A stretch of DNA of 64,000 bases from Chelonoidis abingdonii (GCF_003597395.2 NC_133777.1:58091611-58155610), one strand, 5' to 3'; counted from the first letter of the stretch, positions 21,304-33,880 are shown. Notes: generated by a model not told the origin, from the letters alone. Numbers and translations are program-made.

Positions 21304-23505
21304 ATTAGCTTTATCCAGTCACCTAAAATTTTTATGTAATGTTGCTTTGCACTGATAAATGATCTCCATGTTTCACCCCACAGATAACTACACTTCAGCC
21401 AGCAGTGGGAGAAGTGTGTGATAGATAGACAGATAGTATTGTATGGCACTCTTCAGTTCCTTCTCAATGAGACACTATAAATACAGTTTAGTTGCAAACA
21501 TGTTTGTTGCATGGAACTTGACACTTAAAAATTAATGTGCTTCTATCCCTTACAGAATATCATACAGTAGTACATAAAATGAAAGCAGATTGTTCGGTTT
21601 GATCAAGGTATACATATTTACTATCTTTTATATATGGAACAGCTATTTCAATCACTTTTAGAGGCTTTATTTATCTCACATTCCAAGGAGTATACAACTG
21701 CACATTTGACAGCTAAGATTTTGTAGTTGGAGGGCCACAACATTAGTTTATTTTCTCTAGAACATTCCTGAAATAGTTAACTTGTAAATTACACAGAATA
21801 CACAATATATATTATGATGTACTTTGGTGAAGAGGTTTTGTCAGCACCTGTTTAGGATGACCGGAATAATTCATTTAAGGCTTCACCATGCAGACTAATA
21901 CAAACTTCCCAGTCCTGATAACAGAACCTTCATACCATGCCATAAAATGTCCCCACTCCCTTATATGAGAGATTTTTCTTAATTAGGACCAAATAAGGGT
22001 TTTATTTGGCCCACTGTTTATTTTCCTTTGCAGTTTCTGGTATTCCTCCAGCTTCTGTTGATATACTATGGCAGAATATCTGAGTTTTGATCTTTTTATA
22101 GGCCAGTTTTGATTTTATATCATAATAAATACAATCCCTTCTGGTTTTGTATACAAACAATTCAACAAGGGCAGCCAAAATAATACTGAATAGAATGATC
22201 TATTCCTGGCAGATTTCAGTAGTGTCTGTGCAGTTCTAAATCAATTCAATTAGTGCCAGCAAAATGCCAGTTACAGGCCAATATTTGAATTGACTCTGAT
22301 CTTAGCATGATCCAACATGGCCAGTCTTTTCAAGGAAGTAGAATCTGCAAGACACATGGATTTGGGCATATGAGGAGCACTTTTATAACAGATGTCACTC
22401 TGACAGCATTGCCAAATGATTTAAACCACATCAAGACTGATGATGAGGGAGCAGTAATGTTCCAGTCATACTGGAAAAAAATTATCCTTACCACCTGAAA
22501 CTGACAGGTGTTTTCACTGAAATATTCAGCTCATGCCTGATTCAGAAGTAACCTAACAAGCAGTATGTGGTGTTAGCCATTTGGAGAGTACACAAACCCA
22601 CAAAAGGGTATTCCAATTATTGCTAGAGCATACTGGGAAGGTTAAAGATCATCATTTATTTTGACCAAGTCATTCATTGATGTACTGGAGGGACAAGTAG
22701 TAGTTCTGGTTCAGAAGAATAATCTCCTTGAGAAAATAGGCCAAGCAGCAGAGAACTTCTTTTGGTTAATAAAATGCAGAGTGGTTTTCTTAAATTTGCC
22801 CATGACTTTGTAAATCATCCTTGACTGATAATATTCAGTGGAGAAGGATAAAAGTGGTAGCTCACTGCTCCACCACTGAGAAGCTGAGATTAAAGAAGTT
22901 AGCCACTGTGGTGGTAAGAACAATGTATTCTGTGGATGACAAAGACAATTCCCTTTTGGTGTTTGAGTATCAAAGGTTGCAAAATGAAAAGCTTCATAAT
23001 TTTTAGCAGTAGTATTGTTAAGCGTATCTGTACATTGTGAGGAGATTAGTGAAGTTGTAATGGAAGAATAGCCAGGAAAGGAAGAATGGAGAGGAGTAAA
23101 GGTGTATGTGTGTGTTTGTTTTTAAGTTGTGGATGTTTTATTTCTATGGTAATTTTAAAAAAAACCACTAATTTTTCCAAAGAAACTTTTCACAATGTGT
23201 TATTGAAGCACCAGTGGTAACACTGAAAATTAAAATAATATAGAGGAATAGGATAATAAAGGTTACACTTGTAGAAGTCTGGGCCAGTTCTGTGACTCCC
23301 TCAACAACAGTCTTGGTATTAAAATTTTTGTATTCTGTTTCTTAGGAAAGTCTGAATTGCTCATATTACCTCCATAGGCTATTACTACTTAGTCTAGTTA
23401 GGTCTCTGTGGAGAGCTAACAGCACTAAAAAGGGAAAATCACCAAGACAGAAAGTTACTTGTCACTGCCTCTGTGATAGAATCTGTTCCCACCAGTTCTG
23501 CAGGG
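21304..23505. other. Unique DNA, 2.2 kb, no feature seen
   Basis: AT-rich with many stops. Frames of 61-70 codons at 22307-22498, 22711-22923 and 22821-23006 have no recognised domain. No repeat recognised. Confidence 0.45.
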
Positions 23506-23513
23506 TTCTGCAG

Positions 23514-23640
23514 TAGGGTGACCAGATGTCCCGATTTTATAGGGACAGTCCTGATTATGGGGTCTTTTTCATATATAGGCTATTACCCCACCCCCACACC
23601 CCCTGGCCTGATTTTTCACACTTGCTGTCTGGTCACCCTA
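23514..23640. mobile_element. hAT-type MITE, 127 bp (copy 2)
   Basis: The ends are tagggtgaccagatgtcc and gctgtctggtcacccta. The 8-bp target duplication ttctgcag is perfect (23506-23513 and 23641-23648). It is closely related to the element at 15484-15612. Confidence 0.92.
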
Positions 23641-23648
23641 TTCTGCAG

Positions 23649-24179
23649 TGTCACTTAAAGTTCACTGAAGTTGCTGAGACATTTTGCCCAATATATACCC
23701 TATACCCAATATCACTAAAGAACTGATCAGCTAAAAGAAAAAGTAAGTCCATGGCACTACATGGGGATAGTATTGAATTCTGACCAGATTAAAGCAGAGT
23801 ATTCAGTTCTGGGGGCCAACTATCCAATCTCTTCCCTACTTTGAATGAACCTGTAAAAGAGCAAAAGTGGCTATAAAGATAATAAAACCCCCAATATCTT
23901 TTAGTGGGGATAATCATAAAGGCCCTTAGCATTATATGGTGCTTCCTGCCAAGACTATTGCTGCTAGCTTAGGCAGCCCTGAATACAGCCAAACTGGTGA
24001 GAGTGTTGCTATATGGAGGTTGGAGGAGAAGAGGGGGAAGTGCAGGATTCCCAAAGTCTACACAAAGGTTTGCACTACTCCACAGGCCATACTCATTCTC
24101 AGTGGGCATGAGTGGCTTGAATATTGGCCTTGGAGAGGGGTAGGTGTGACTGTCTGTATCCCTATGGTCACTCTTTTTA
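23649..24179. other. Unique DNA, no feature seen
   Basis: Nothing recognised. The plus frame at 23936-24190 has no domain. Confidence 0.45.
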
Positions 24180-24370
24180 CAGAACTATAATGGATTTTGT
24201 ACAAAGTATGCCTTGTGAGGTATCATTTGAAAACTCATTATTTGCTGATCATTATTGTCCTAGTAAACTAAGTGTGGCATCATTGTATGTAAAGTTGTAA
24301 GATTCTACTGTATAAAATACTGAGAAATGTTCCAAGTTTAGAAAAGCAGACACAAAGAGAAAAGGCAAAC
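24180..24370 (+). mobile_element. LTR fragment
   Basis: The phrases caaagtatgccttgtgaggt, tttgaaaactcattatttgc and gtatgtaaagttgtaagatt match an LTR family I know from turtles. Both ends are missing. Confidence 0.5.
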
Positions 24371-24420
24371 TGATGCCTCAGCCAGGTGTCAAGAAAATGA
24401 AATGAACTGTCACCTGGTTA

Positions 24421-24500
24421 AGCAGCACCTTAAAGACTAACAGATTTATTTGGGCGTAAGCTTTAATGGGTAAAAAACCCACTTCTTCAGATGCATGGAT
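24421..24500 (-). repeat. SINE-like repeat, family B (reverse copy)
   Basis: agcagcaccttaaagactaa, cagatttatttgggcgtaag and aacccacttcttcagatgca are the reverse complement of the copy at 4500-4615. Confidence 0.75.
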
Positions 24501-24810
24501 TGAAAATTACAGATGCAGACATAAATATACTGGCACATAAAGAGAAGGGAGTTACCTTACAAGTGGAGAACCAGTGTTCACAAGGTCAATTCAGTCAGGG
24601 TGGATGTGGTCCACTCCCAATAATTGAGAAACTGCAGAGCTACAATTCATTTGCAAACATAACACCATTAATTTGGGCTTGAATAGGGACTGGGAGTGGC
24701 TGGCTCACTACAAAAGCAATTTTCCCTCTCTTGGTATTGACACCTCATCAATTATTGGGAGTAGACCACATCTACCCTGACTGAATTGACTGGTTCTCCA
24801 CTTGTAGTCA
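24501..24810. repeat. Foldback repeat continuing family B
   Basis: The arm 24559-24627 (acaagtggagaaccagtg to ccactcccaataattga) is inverted at 24748-24806 (tcaattattgggagtagacc to actggttctccacttgt). The left arm has about 11 extra bases. I recognise the interior (gggactgggagtggctggct) as part of the same long turtle repeat as family B. Confidence 0.75.
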
Positions 24811-26160
24811 CTTAAAATCTATCATTCTGTAGTTAATAAACTGCTTAATTTTTTTTTTATCAAAGCTGGCATGTGTTTGGATTGAAGTGTTTGAGAAACT
24901 TCATTTGGGATAACAAGATTTGAGCATATCATTTTCTGTTAATGAAATGATGGACTTATATGAGCTTGTATCGTCCAGGAAGGTGCAGTACAAGAGACAC
25001 ATTTCTGGGGGAAAGTCTGGGGCTGGGAGTTTCCTGATGTTGCCCTGCAGTGTAATTCATGGATGTCAGGCTTTAGCACTCATACAGCATAGCTGGGAAC
25101 GATTTACATGCTGGAAGCTGTGTGTGGGCAGACCAGGAGTGGTTGCTCTAGTCTCATGGCGAAGTAGTGTAAAAAACACTCCAGATTGGAGAACTAAGGG
25201 GACCCAGCTGTCCATCAGTCCAGATTGTACCCTGAGTAATATCACAGTAGTTTGCGAGAAACCACAATTATCTGGGTCTACCTGGAAATGGAAGAGTTAA
25301 ACTGTCATAGCCCTGAGGTTGCTGTTCCATTAAAAGGGGGATTTCTTGTACCTCTGACCCCAGACCAGGCTTGAGTTACAATATTTGACTCTATGCCTAA
25401 GAAAAGGGTGCCCAACACTGTCTGAGTTTGTGCAAAAGGATGGTAGTAAGATAGAATGTATTGATTAAACAAACAGAACACCATAGGAAGACCCTTTCAG
25501 CTGACGAAGGCAATTCTCTCTCTAATGATCAGTTTTAAACATTTAATACATTTGGAATTAGTAGATATATAGTTTCAGCTGTGAAGTCAAGCAGACAAAA
25601 ATATAGAGCAACAGGGGCTCTAGCTCTAGCTAAAGCACTAAACCAAGTGACGATTCATGCCAGTGCAAAAGGTGAAGAGGGTTTCCCACTCATAAATCTG
25701 TTGCTATAACTACCAAGTACAGAATCAAAAATCTCCTTGCCAATTATGAGCCATTATGCTTGTGCCACTACTGAGCTGTGTATAATACATACCGCAGGCA
25801 AGTGCCTTTCTGTAATGTGGATTAGGAGTAGGGTTAGAAAGCTCAAATTTACACATATTTTCTTGTCAATAGGTTGCACTTCTTTCTGTCACTCCATCCT
25901 ATGGCAGAGATATTGAACACTGATTGGCAACCACTATGTCCAGCCTTCACCAGGTTTTTTAATTATATAATAAAATATATCCAAAAAGGTCTATTTCCCT
26001 CCCCCCCCTCCCATGAATGCAGACAACTCCCGTTAATACTAACTGAGATGCCCAGGAAAGGCCAGTTCGTAGGAGAAAGACCTAAATTTCAGTATCGGGA
26101 TTTCAGAAATCCTAATCCTACTGAAGTCAGTATGAGATTTTTCCAGTTGACTTGATTAAG
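24811..26160. other. Unique DNA, no feature seen
   Basis: The plus frame at 24920-25300 (126 codons) is the longest here but shows no domain or conserved composition. A C-rich tract lies near 25997-26010. Confidence 0.45.
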
Positions 26161-26290
26161 ACCAGGCTTCACCCCAGGAGGCAAATTTTGCCCTTAGATA
26201 TACATGTCACTTCACTGAAATCAATGGAGAAATACAGGTGTAAATGAAGGCACAGTTTTTCCCTTCATACTCAAACAACTCTCTTTCAGA
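26161..26290. mobile_element. MITE-like fragment ('caatggagaaatacaggtgtaaat' type)
   Basis: aggcaaattttgcccttaga, ttcactgaaatcaatggaga and caggtgtaaatgaaggcaca match a short foldback family also seen at 29751-29849. Confidence 0.4.
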
Positions 26291-28157
26291 CCCTCATATT
26301 TTCATGTTACCCATATTTCAGTTTAGGAGGGAATTATAAGTTTTACAAATGAATGTTGGTTTTAAAATTACTGAAAATATTCTCTATATTCTGTGGCATC
26401 ATATAGGTATTCTGGTTTGACAAAATGGGATGCGGTCAGAATAAAGGGAATGTGTTTTCATTTAAATAGCTTGAGTACATATATGCTTTTCTAAAATCAA
26501 GCTAAATAAAATAAACAAGCTACCAGTGTTATAAACATTTCAGTGGGATTTCTTTCTCAGTAAGTAGCAGGACAGGTAATAGAATAACTAATTTCACTTA
26601 ACTACCCTCCTGTTCAACAGCATCCTAATCTGGGGAAATGTGCCACATCATCTTTTTCCATCTAGAGAGCATTGTGGCATAAATGTGAAAGGGATAGGTT
26701 TTATACTCTTTTAGCAAGTTTATCTTTTGTGGGACATGTCCACTGTTCTACACTTATTTTAATGCAGTGATTACAATGTGCTTTCTCATTGCTGTATGTG
26801 CCAGCAAGATAATTATACATTGATGTTAAAGTGTTTTTGCTGCACAAATAACCAACATTTCTCCACGTGGTTGTGTTTTTCTGACATTGCCGATTTTTCT
26901 GTGCATTGCTCTTATGCATTCTACATCTTCCATCTTTACATTTTTGAGTTTTCCATTTACAGGATGTTGGTCATGATGGTCCAAATCAAGAAAGTATGTA
27001 AGCATATGCTTCATTCTTTCCCCCCAGGACAGCACTTATACATGTGCTTAATTTTAGGCATGTGCTAAGTCTCTTTGACTTCAGTGGGACTTAATCACAT
27101 ATTAAATACATGTCTAAGTGTTGTCCTCAGTCAGTCTGCATCTCCTGTTCATGTGTGAAACTTACCATCTTCCACATTAATGCTCTGTCAGTGAAACGAT
27201 ACCCTCCTCTTGGCATGAAGAGGTACCACCACACATTAGTCACACACATTTCTGGAAGGCCTGTGAGCTTTTGGTGATTCTGGTGGTGGCTATATTTTAG
27301 AGAAACGATGTAATTATATGATATTGCCCTCTAAAATTACCTGTCACATCATAGTGGTCAGGACAACACCAGTATATCACCAGTAAGAGAAGCTGAACTA
27401 CCACTGGGGCCTTTTCTTTTAAAAATAAATAAATAAATTAGTGCTCAGGAAAAATGCAAGATTGACACCTGTAGAGACCAAAGACCCCTAATAATTCACA
27501 GAACAGGTCCTGCCTGGGCAGAGACAATATAAGATTCCTCACGTTGTCCGGCCAGTGTATCTCAAACCTCTTCTGGAGGAGATTCCTCTTGGAGTGAGAG
27601 AGGGTTTGGGCTCCATATCCTTGTACTCTTTGCTGATGTTGTCAGTCATAACAACAGTGAGTGCCAGATGCACAGTCTAAATGCATTGGAGGATCTGAAT
27701 GATACATTTTGAATTATGATTGATTTGTAAAGTGTTCTTTATTAACTTTCACAATGTGTTATTTTGCCTGTGGATCCTTGTATGATCATGGTTTCTCCGT
27801 TAAATTTCTGGCAGTTTCTTTGCAACCTGATCTCCTTTCAGTACGGGAAAGGATCTTTAAATTGTAAGTGACAAGTCATTTCCTGTTTTCTTATCTACTT
27901 TCCATTTTCCTAAAAAATGTCCATTCCCACATATGTAACACAGGTGGATTCCATCTTTTCTTATTCTAATTTTAATCTTTGATTGTTAGAGGGGTTATAG
28001 CATTCTCTTTTCTTTTATCTTCTCCATCATCCTTCAAGATAAAGCATCATATCACAATAGATCAACATGTCAAATTGCATCAAGCTAGCTGGTCATAAAT
28101 TATTATTGAAGTTAGAGCCAAAACATAACTGATGCCACCAAGAAATGAATCCTTTTC
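26291..28157. other. Unique DNA with a MITE remnant near 27040-27125
   Basis: At 27040-27125, acatgtgcttaattttaggc and gacttcagtgggacttaatc are a worn foldback MITE. A short (AAAT)n is at 27425-27440. Otherwise nothing recognised. The frames at 26701-27068 lie on opposite strands with no domain. Confidence 0.45.
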
Positions 28158-28160
28158 TAA

Positions 28161-28252
28161 GGGCTTGTATACATCAGATGTTACTGCAGGCTAGTACACT
28201 GTAGATTCACGCCATAGTTTGCTGCCCACTAATGTCTCATGTAGACAAACCC
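28161..28252. mobile_element. Short Harbinger-type MITE, 92 bp
   Basis: The ends are gggcttgtatacatcaga and (reverse complement) gggtttgtctacatgaga. The flanking taa trinucleotides (28158-28160, 28253-28255) fit a TWA duplication. Confidence 0.75.
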
Positions 28253-28255
28253 TAA

Positions 28256-29750
28256 CTAACAAATAAGGTGGGGAGATGATCAGACACTAATGTTTCCTGT
28301 CAGTCAATGTGCCTTTTCGAAAACTTCTTTTCCCAGAGGATAATATCCCCAATGGTTAGTATTCCACAGGTCAGTCCTACAGCCATGTGTTTTGTGTAAT
28401 CCCTTTTGCGAATTAGTGCTTTTTTCTCTGTATGAATCACTGCCCTTTCCTGGCTGAGGGATGTAGTGTGTATATTGGACCCTCCTACTGGGTGAACTGT
28501 TGGAGTTGTGTTTCTCTGGCTAAAGGTCAAAAATTCTATTTACAATGCTACGTGTGTGTGGTTGGTTGTGAGCATCTATGGCCCCCATATCGCAAAAACT
28601 GGTATACGTTTATCTTTCAACATGTCACTAGTTTATTTGTCCAAAGTAGGCAAGGCAAGCATGGGACCAACCCCTTCTCTTAATAAAGTGAGAGAGAGAG
28701 AGAGATTATGAGCATAATTATTCATCATTCAAGGACCCATTATCAGTCTTTTGAGCAAAAATGGTATGTCCATATTTTTGTGCAGTGAAAATGGCCTGTG
28801 CATTTAGCATGTGAAAATATTCATTGTGAAAAAATGTGATGTGAAAATAGTCATTTAATTGAAATGAATAAAATAAAATCTGAACTGTGTTAAGTGAAAT
28901 TGCTATAGCACAATTTCAAGAAAAAAACAACTCCATTTTGATTATTTCTCGTTCTCTTTTGGACTCTCCCACTTTAATAAGTAAAATAGTGTACTGCAAT
29001 GACTTACAATTACTGAAGAGGGTGATGTTGGACAGTTTTTCACTTAGAATTTTAGAAATCAGAAGCATTTTAAATTTTAGTCAGAAGTGCCTAGCTATTT
29101 TGTAAATTTTCTCAAAAGGTGCAATAAAAAATTGATCAGCACAATTTTTTCATCACAGCCTGGAGTTTAAGAGGTTCTGTCCTTGTATTATCAAAAGCTG
29201 TTACTTTTACAGAGGCATTGGTGTTCTTCAAGAATGTAAAAAGCATTGAAAGAAAGTTAACAGTTCAGGTGACACAACAAACCAATCTAGAACTGAACTT
29301 TCTCACAGTACAGGGATGTTTGGATCCTAGGTTTTTGTTTTGCAAAGAGAGAGACTGATAGTAAAATGTGGATCTGGATCTGAACCACTCCAAAACTGCA
29401 AACACTAGGATGCAAGGAGTTTGGTTCAGGCCAGTACATATGGAAAATTAATTAGTGCATATAATATATGAAAACCAATGCAAAAGTGGGAATTAAAACT
29501 GAGAATTTGAGGTTCACTGGAGATGGAACAGCTTAAATAAGTATTTCAGGTGGATACTTTCTTTACTTTAATGATGTAGTTTTGGAATATTATCTAGTAT
29601 CAGAACGACAGGTGATTTTAAACATTCCATTTTATGCTCCCCAGCACTTTTTTTTTTAAATGATATTTCCTAAGCCAAATAGTGCACTTTAGTGGCTTTA
29701 ATGATAGCGATGTAAATCATTCATTTGCAAAATAAATGTCCATTGCCCAA
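28256..29750. other. Unique DNA, no feature seen
   Basis: AT-rich, with a short (GA)n at 28688-28705. No element or exon recognised. Confidence 0.5.
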
Positions 29751-29849
29751 TGGCCAGATTCTGATTTCATTCACACTGATGTAAATCTGCATGAATTCAA
29801 TTCAGATATCCTACTTTTCCACTGGTGTAACTGTTCAGAGTCTGGGCTC
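29751..29849. mobile_element. Short MITE
   Basis: The ends ggccagattctgat and cagagtctgggc are inverted. The interior cactgatgtaaatctgcatg and ccactggtgtaact are inverted to each other in a worn form. Confidence 0.5.
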
Positions 29850-30159
29850 TCAAATTTGTGGCTACTAAGCAGCCTATGAAAGAGTGCTGTATACACTTTG
29901 TAATACATTAGTCATTGTAACAGGTGATCCTTTTCAATTTATGAAAAGAACTAACATTAGAACCACTTATTCTTCATCTACTCTCCAAGTGCTGTCTTCT
30001 AGAGACAGAAGAGAAGAGAAAACAAGATGGCTTTCTCTGCAGGGAAGCGGTTCTAGGGAAGGAGTAACAGTTGTCCATCAGCACCTTCAGGGTCCTTTTA
30101 AGAAGGACTCCATTTCCATGCTGCATCATCTACTCTGGCTGTGTCATGTAAGTGGCTCT

Positions 30160-30235
30160 GTAGCACTTTGTGGTCAACAATGTTCAAAGCTGCAGAGAGA
30201 CCAAGAAGTCTGAGTGCTAAGATACGATGTCAGTC
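30160..30235 (+). repeat. Ancient LINE-like repeat fragment
   Basis: gtggtcaacaatgttcaaag and ctgcagagagaccaagaagt match an old amniote repeat to which the sequence at 53536-54125 also belongs. Class uncertain. Confidence 0.45.
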
Positions 30236-32281
30236 CATGGGCACCAAGCAACCCTCTCTTAGCACTAGCAGGCCAGTTTTTGTACTAGGTCCTTTCAATC
30301 AATGGAAATCCACCAGGGATAAACTTGTTCTAGGAGGAGTTTTGGGGACATGAGAAGTGCAGGATCACACTGATACTCTCTGAAAACGAGTTTGGTATTG
30401 GAACATAGAGGTTAGAAAGAATTTGTTTAATTATTTTTGACTCTATAAGAACACTTTTGTGTATTTTTGAGGGCAAAGGAAATGGGACCTGTGTGCTAGA
30501 GTACAGAGAAGTCATCTGTAACTGTTTGATATTACCACCCAGCAGGGCTTCATGGCTATTTATTTCAAATCACTCTGTGACAATAAGTGAAATAGAATAG
30601 TAAATATTATTGGAATAATTATTAATCATTAAGAATAATAAATGAAATGAATAATTTGCAGTCACTCGTCTAATTAAAACTTGTGTGTAACAGTTAGATT
30701 ACACGCAGCTTGTAATGCCTGCTAACATAAGCAAAGAGATGCAAATCTAAGGTTCAAAATCTGGAGGTAAATTCCTTTGGAGTGAACTTGCCCCTGGTGT
30801 CGCATAGGGTGCAGCCGCTCGGAGAAAGTAATTTATCCTGCCATCTTTAATTCAAGTTATTGTGCCTAATTTTATATAGCATTGCTCTTACTAAAGTGTT
30901 ACAGAATGCTCGCAGCCAATTACAGCTGTACAACGTTCTATTCCCTTCCCAGCACCTGACTGGTAATGTTTTTCTGCAAAGTTAGTAAAGTTTTGTAGGA
31001 AAAAATTTCTGATGAATGAGTAAAATATAATGTGTCTTTTTCATTTTAACCATCAAAGTTTTCATTAGTTTTTCAAAGCTGAAGGATACATATACATTCA
31101 AATGCAATTCTACTAGGCGAGAGAGAGAGAGGTGAGGAAAAGCATGGTAGCCAAGATTCAGGGAAGAAAAAGGAAAACTTGAAGATTCATGTAGGTATAT
31201 ATAATCTTATTTACTTTAAGGGAAAACATTCAAAGCCATTTGCCAAAAACAAGAGATGAGATCTGAAAAATAAATTATTAATTTTATTGGTGGTGGACTT
31301 GAAACTGATTCATGTGGTTATAACAAGTAAGTGTCCATTCATTGTAATCCCTGTTTAATGTATTTTCTGTTTTTTGTGTATTTAACCTTAATTCTGAGAT
31401 TTCTTAACTTTCAAATTTTGATTTAACATTCCTTTTACATAGTGTGTGTGTGTGCGCGTGGGTGTGTATAAGTAATTTCTCCAGTGCATAGAGCTGTCAA
31501 GTTTTTCCCCACTGACACCCCCCCCAGAGCCTTTCGCTGACCCATGCAGCTACACATCACAGTGTGGACATAGCCTACTTTTCATTGCGGTGTGTAGCTA
31601 TGCATATTCTACACACCACCACAAATGGAAAGGTAAGGAAAGGTAGTATGTGAAGCTTTGTGATGAATGTTGAGTGCAGTTATCAAATTGATACCCATTT
31701 AGGTAATTATTGAAAGCTGTTTAAACAATAAGGCACCCAAAGGCATTTTGCGTGTGAAGATCAGTGTATTGTGACCTAAAATGAGTAAGTGGTCTTATTG
31801 ACTGAGAGCATAGCATTATTTCTGGCACAGTATGTGCACAGCAGTGACCCACTGTGATTATTTACTGTCATGATGCTCAACAGATAGTGCACTTAGACCC
31901 AGGTATTTTCATTCTGCAAAATCTTAATCTAGTTTTATGTGCAAATGTACAGTTCCTTTAGATTGGCTCTGAACAGAGGATATTAACAGCAAAGCAGCAT
32001 AATTCAGGCTTGTATGCAAAAAAGCCAATAGAAAAGATTTCTGTCACCATTGGCTCCTTTGTCTGTCTTCTACCACCCTTGAGTTTCTGCTTCGTGTTTC
32101 CTGTCCCCAGTAAAATAATTAATATCGTTATAATTCTCACCAAACACACAGTTGTTCAGCGCTTTCTTTAACTTCTTCATCAGAGGCACCTATTGCCTAG
32201 GGATGAATATGATGGGCACCTATTTTCTTGCTAAAAGACTTCATTTAACCTCAAGGGTTCATTTAAATAATTAAGTGTATT
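30236..32281. other. Unique DNA, includes a possible conserved element
   Basis: No transposon recognised. 30600-30960 is dense in homeodomain-like sites (taattaaaac, catctttaattc) and has an octamer-like atgcaaat. See findings. Short (GA)n and (GT)n tracts lie at 31120 and 31440. Confidence 0.4.
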
Positions 32282-32567
32282 CAGTATCAGAGGGGTAGCC
32301 ATGTTAGTCTGGATCTGTAAAAAGCAACTAAGAGTCCTGTGGCACCTTATAGACTAACATGTTTTGGAGCATAAGCTTTCATGGGTGAATACTCACTTTG
32401 TCATACCTCAACTGCTAGAAGAGGGCCTCATCCTCCTTGATTGAACTAACCTCGTTATCTCTAGACTGATTCTTGCCTGCATATTTATACTTGCCTCTGG
32501 AAATTTCCATTACATGCATCTGACGAAGTGAATATTCACCCACGAAAGCTTATGCTCCAAAACATAA
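32282..32567. repeat. SINE-like/foldback repeat, family A
   Basis: The left part reads tatcagaggggtagccatgt, tagtctggatctgtaaaaag, gtcctgtggcaccttataga. The 43-base arm 32361-32403 (gttttggagcataagctttc onward) is inverted at 32521-32563 (tgacgaagtgaatattcacc to gctccaaaac) with three mismatches. About 117 bases lie between the arms. The organisation parallels family B. Confidence 0.8.
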
Positions 32568-32754
32568 GTGTATTCAAGTGCTCAAATACCATGATGATGG
32601 TCACCATGTAATAACCTAAATAGGTAAGCACTACCCACTTTAATAACTGAATTATTCTATTGTTCTAGTCCTCAGGCTCAGGTCATTTACAATAAAGGGT
32701 TTAATCCATGTAAAGAAATAATTTTAACATCTCCCATCCATCCTAATATCTGAT
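32568..32754. other. Unique DNA, no feature seen
   Basis: Nothing recognised. Confidence 0.45.
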
Positions 32755-32945
32755 GGCTGAAGGAGGGGCCTGAGAGTCAAAAGGCCCATTTTCTAATCCC
32801 AGTCTTGTCACAGGCTCACTGTGTGAACCTAGATAAAATCATCTAATTTCTCTAGGTCCGCTTATCCTATTAATGGGGATAATACCCATCTTTGTAAAGT
32901 GCTGGGACATCTTTCACAAAAGGTTCTAAAACTAATGCAAGAGTC
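32755..32945 (+). repeat. MIR-type SINE, near full length
   Basis: The order tRNA-like head (gtcaaaaggcccattttcta atccc), core (tcactgtgtgaacctagata), middle (aatggggataatacccatct) and tail (ttgtaaagtgctgggacatc) is that of the reptile MIR. Confidence 0.8.
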
Positions 32946-33674
32946 AGGTGCTAGCAGGTAATGGCCCTCTATCCTTCTTCAGGCGCATTTGTTCTTCCAT
33001 TGTGCCAGATGTCATTGTGGCACATTGCCTAAAATGAATACGATGGAAGTTGCAGGTAAATCAATCCACATGGGCAAGTCTCCTGCATGGCAGAAAAAGG
33101 GGGTGGACAGTCCCCCCAATATGACCATCCAGAAAGCTTAAAGGAAAAAGATGTATGTCATAAATAATTTAAGAAAGAGAATAGTTCATAGTGATGCACT
33201 GTACAAGTTTAACTGAAGGCATCCCAAGCTAAACAAAGAAAATTACACTCCCAGCTGTGCTTACAAAGTTGTCTTCTTTACAGATGAGTAAATGGCTGTA
33301 TTTAAATCTACTTTCATTCAAACCTTTTCTCCAAGTTAGATGTCTGTATTCTAATGAACTTATGGAGACATATTGACGTTTTAATTTTAAACTACATTTT
33401 TCATCAATAATATCTTTTTGTAGCTTAATGAAAGCTGCTCTTGTAGTGCCCTTGGGAGACATCTCTGTTAGATGGGAAAAAAGATACTTGAAAATAAAAA
33501 TTAAAAACTTCTTAGTGTCAGAGGGGCTGATTATATACTCCATACACACCCAAAATTCCCATTGGCATCTTATATTTGTTTATACAGTAAATAAACACTT
33601 TGCTCATGCAACCTTGTAACATTTCAATGAGGAAAATATACAGTTCTCTATTTCAGTAGGAGACAACAATGCCT
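32946..33674. other. Unique DNA, no feature seen
   Basis: The minus frame at 33229-33549 (106 codons) is Lys/Ile/Phe-rich, as expected of AT-rich DNA, with no domain. Confidence 0.45.
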
Positions 33675-33880
33675 AGTGGCCAGAGGAGAGGCCCAAGAGT
33701 CAAGAGGCCCCAATTCGAATCCCCACTTTGCCACCGTCTCATTGTGTGATCCTAGATAAAATCATTTAATTTCTTCATGTCACTTTCCTCATGTGTAAAG
33801 AAGGGATAAAGCTCTATTAATAGGAATAATGTCCATCTCCGTAAAGTGCTGGGATGTCCTTCAATAAATGTGATATACCA
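33675..33880 (+). repeat. MIR-type SINE, near full length
   Basis: It keeps the box B-like aattcgaatcccc near 33712-33724, then attgtgtgatcctagataaa, and tccgtaaagtgctgggatgt. It closely parallels the copy at 32755-32945. Confidence 0.8.

Noticed and set aside
24920..25300. 126-codon plus frame
   Set aside because: No recognised domain, no repeat support and no splice context. It is within the length expected by chance in 64 kb.
33700..33730. Box B-like aattcgaatcccc suggesting a tRNA gene
   Set aside because: The surrounding sequence is a MIR SINE, whose head is tRNA-derived. No cloverleaf can be read.
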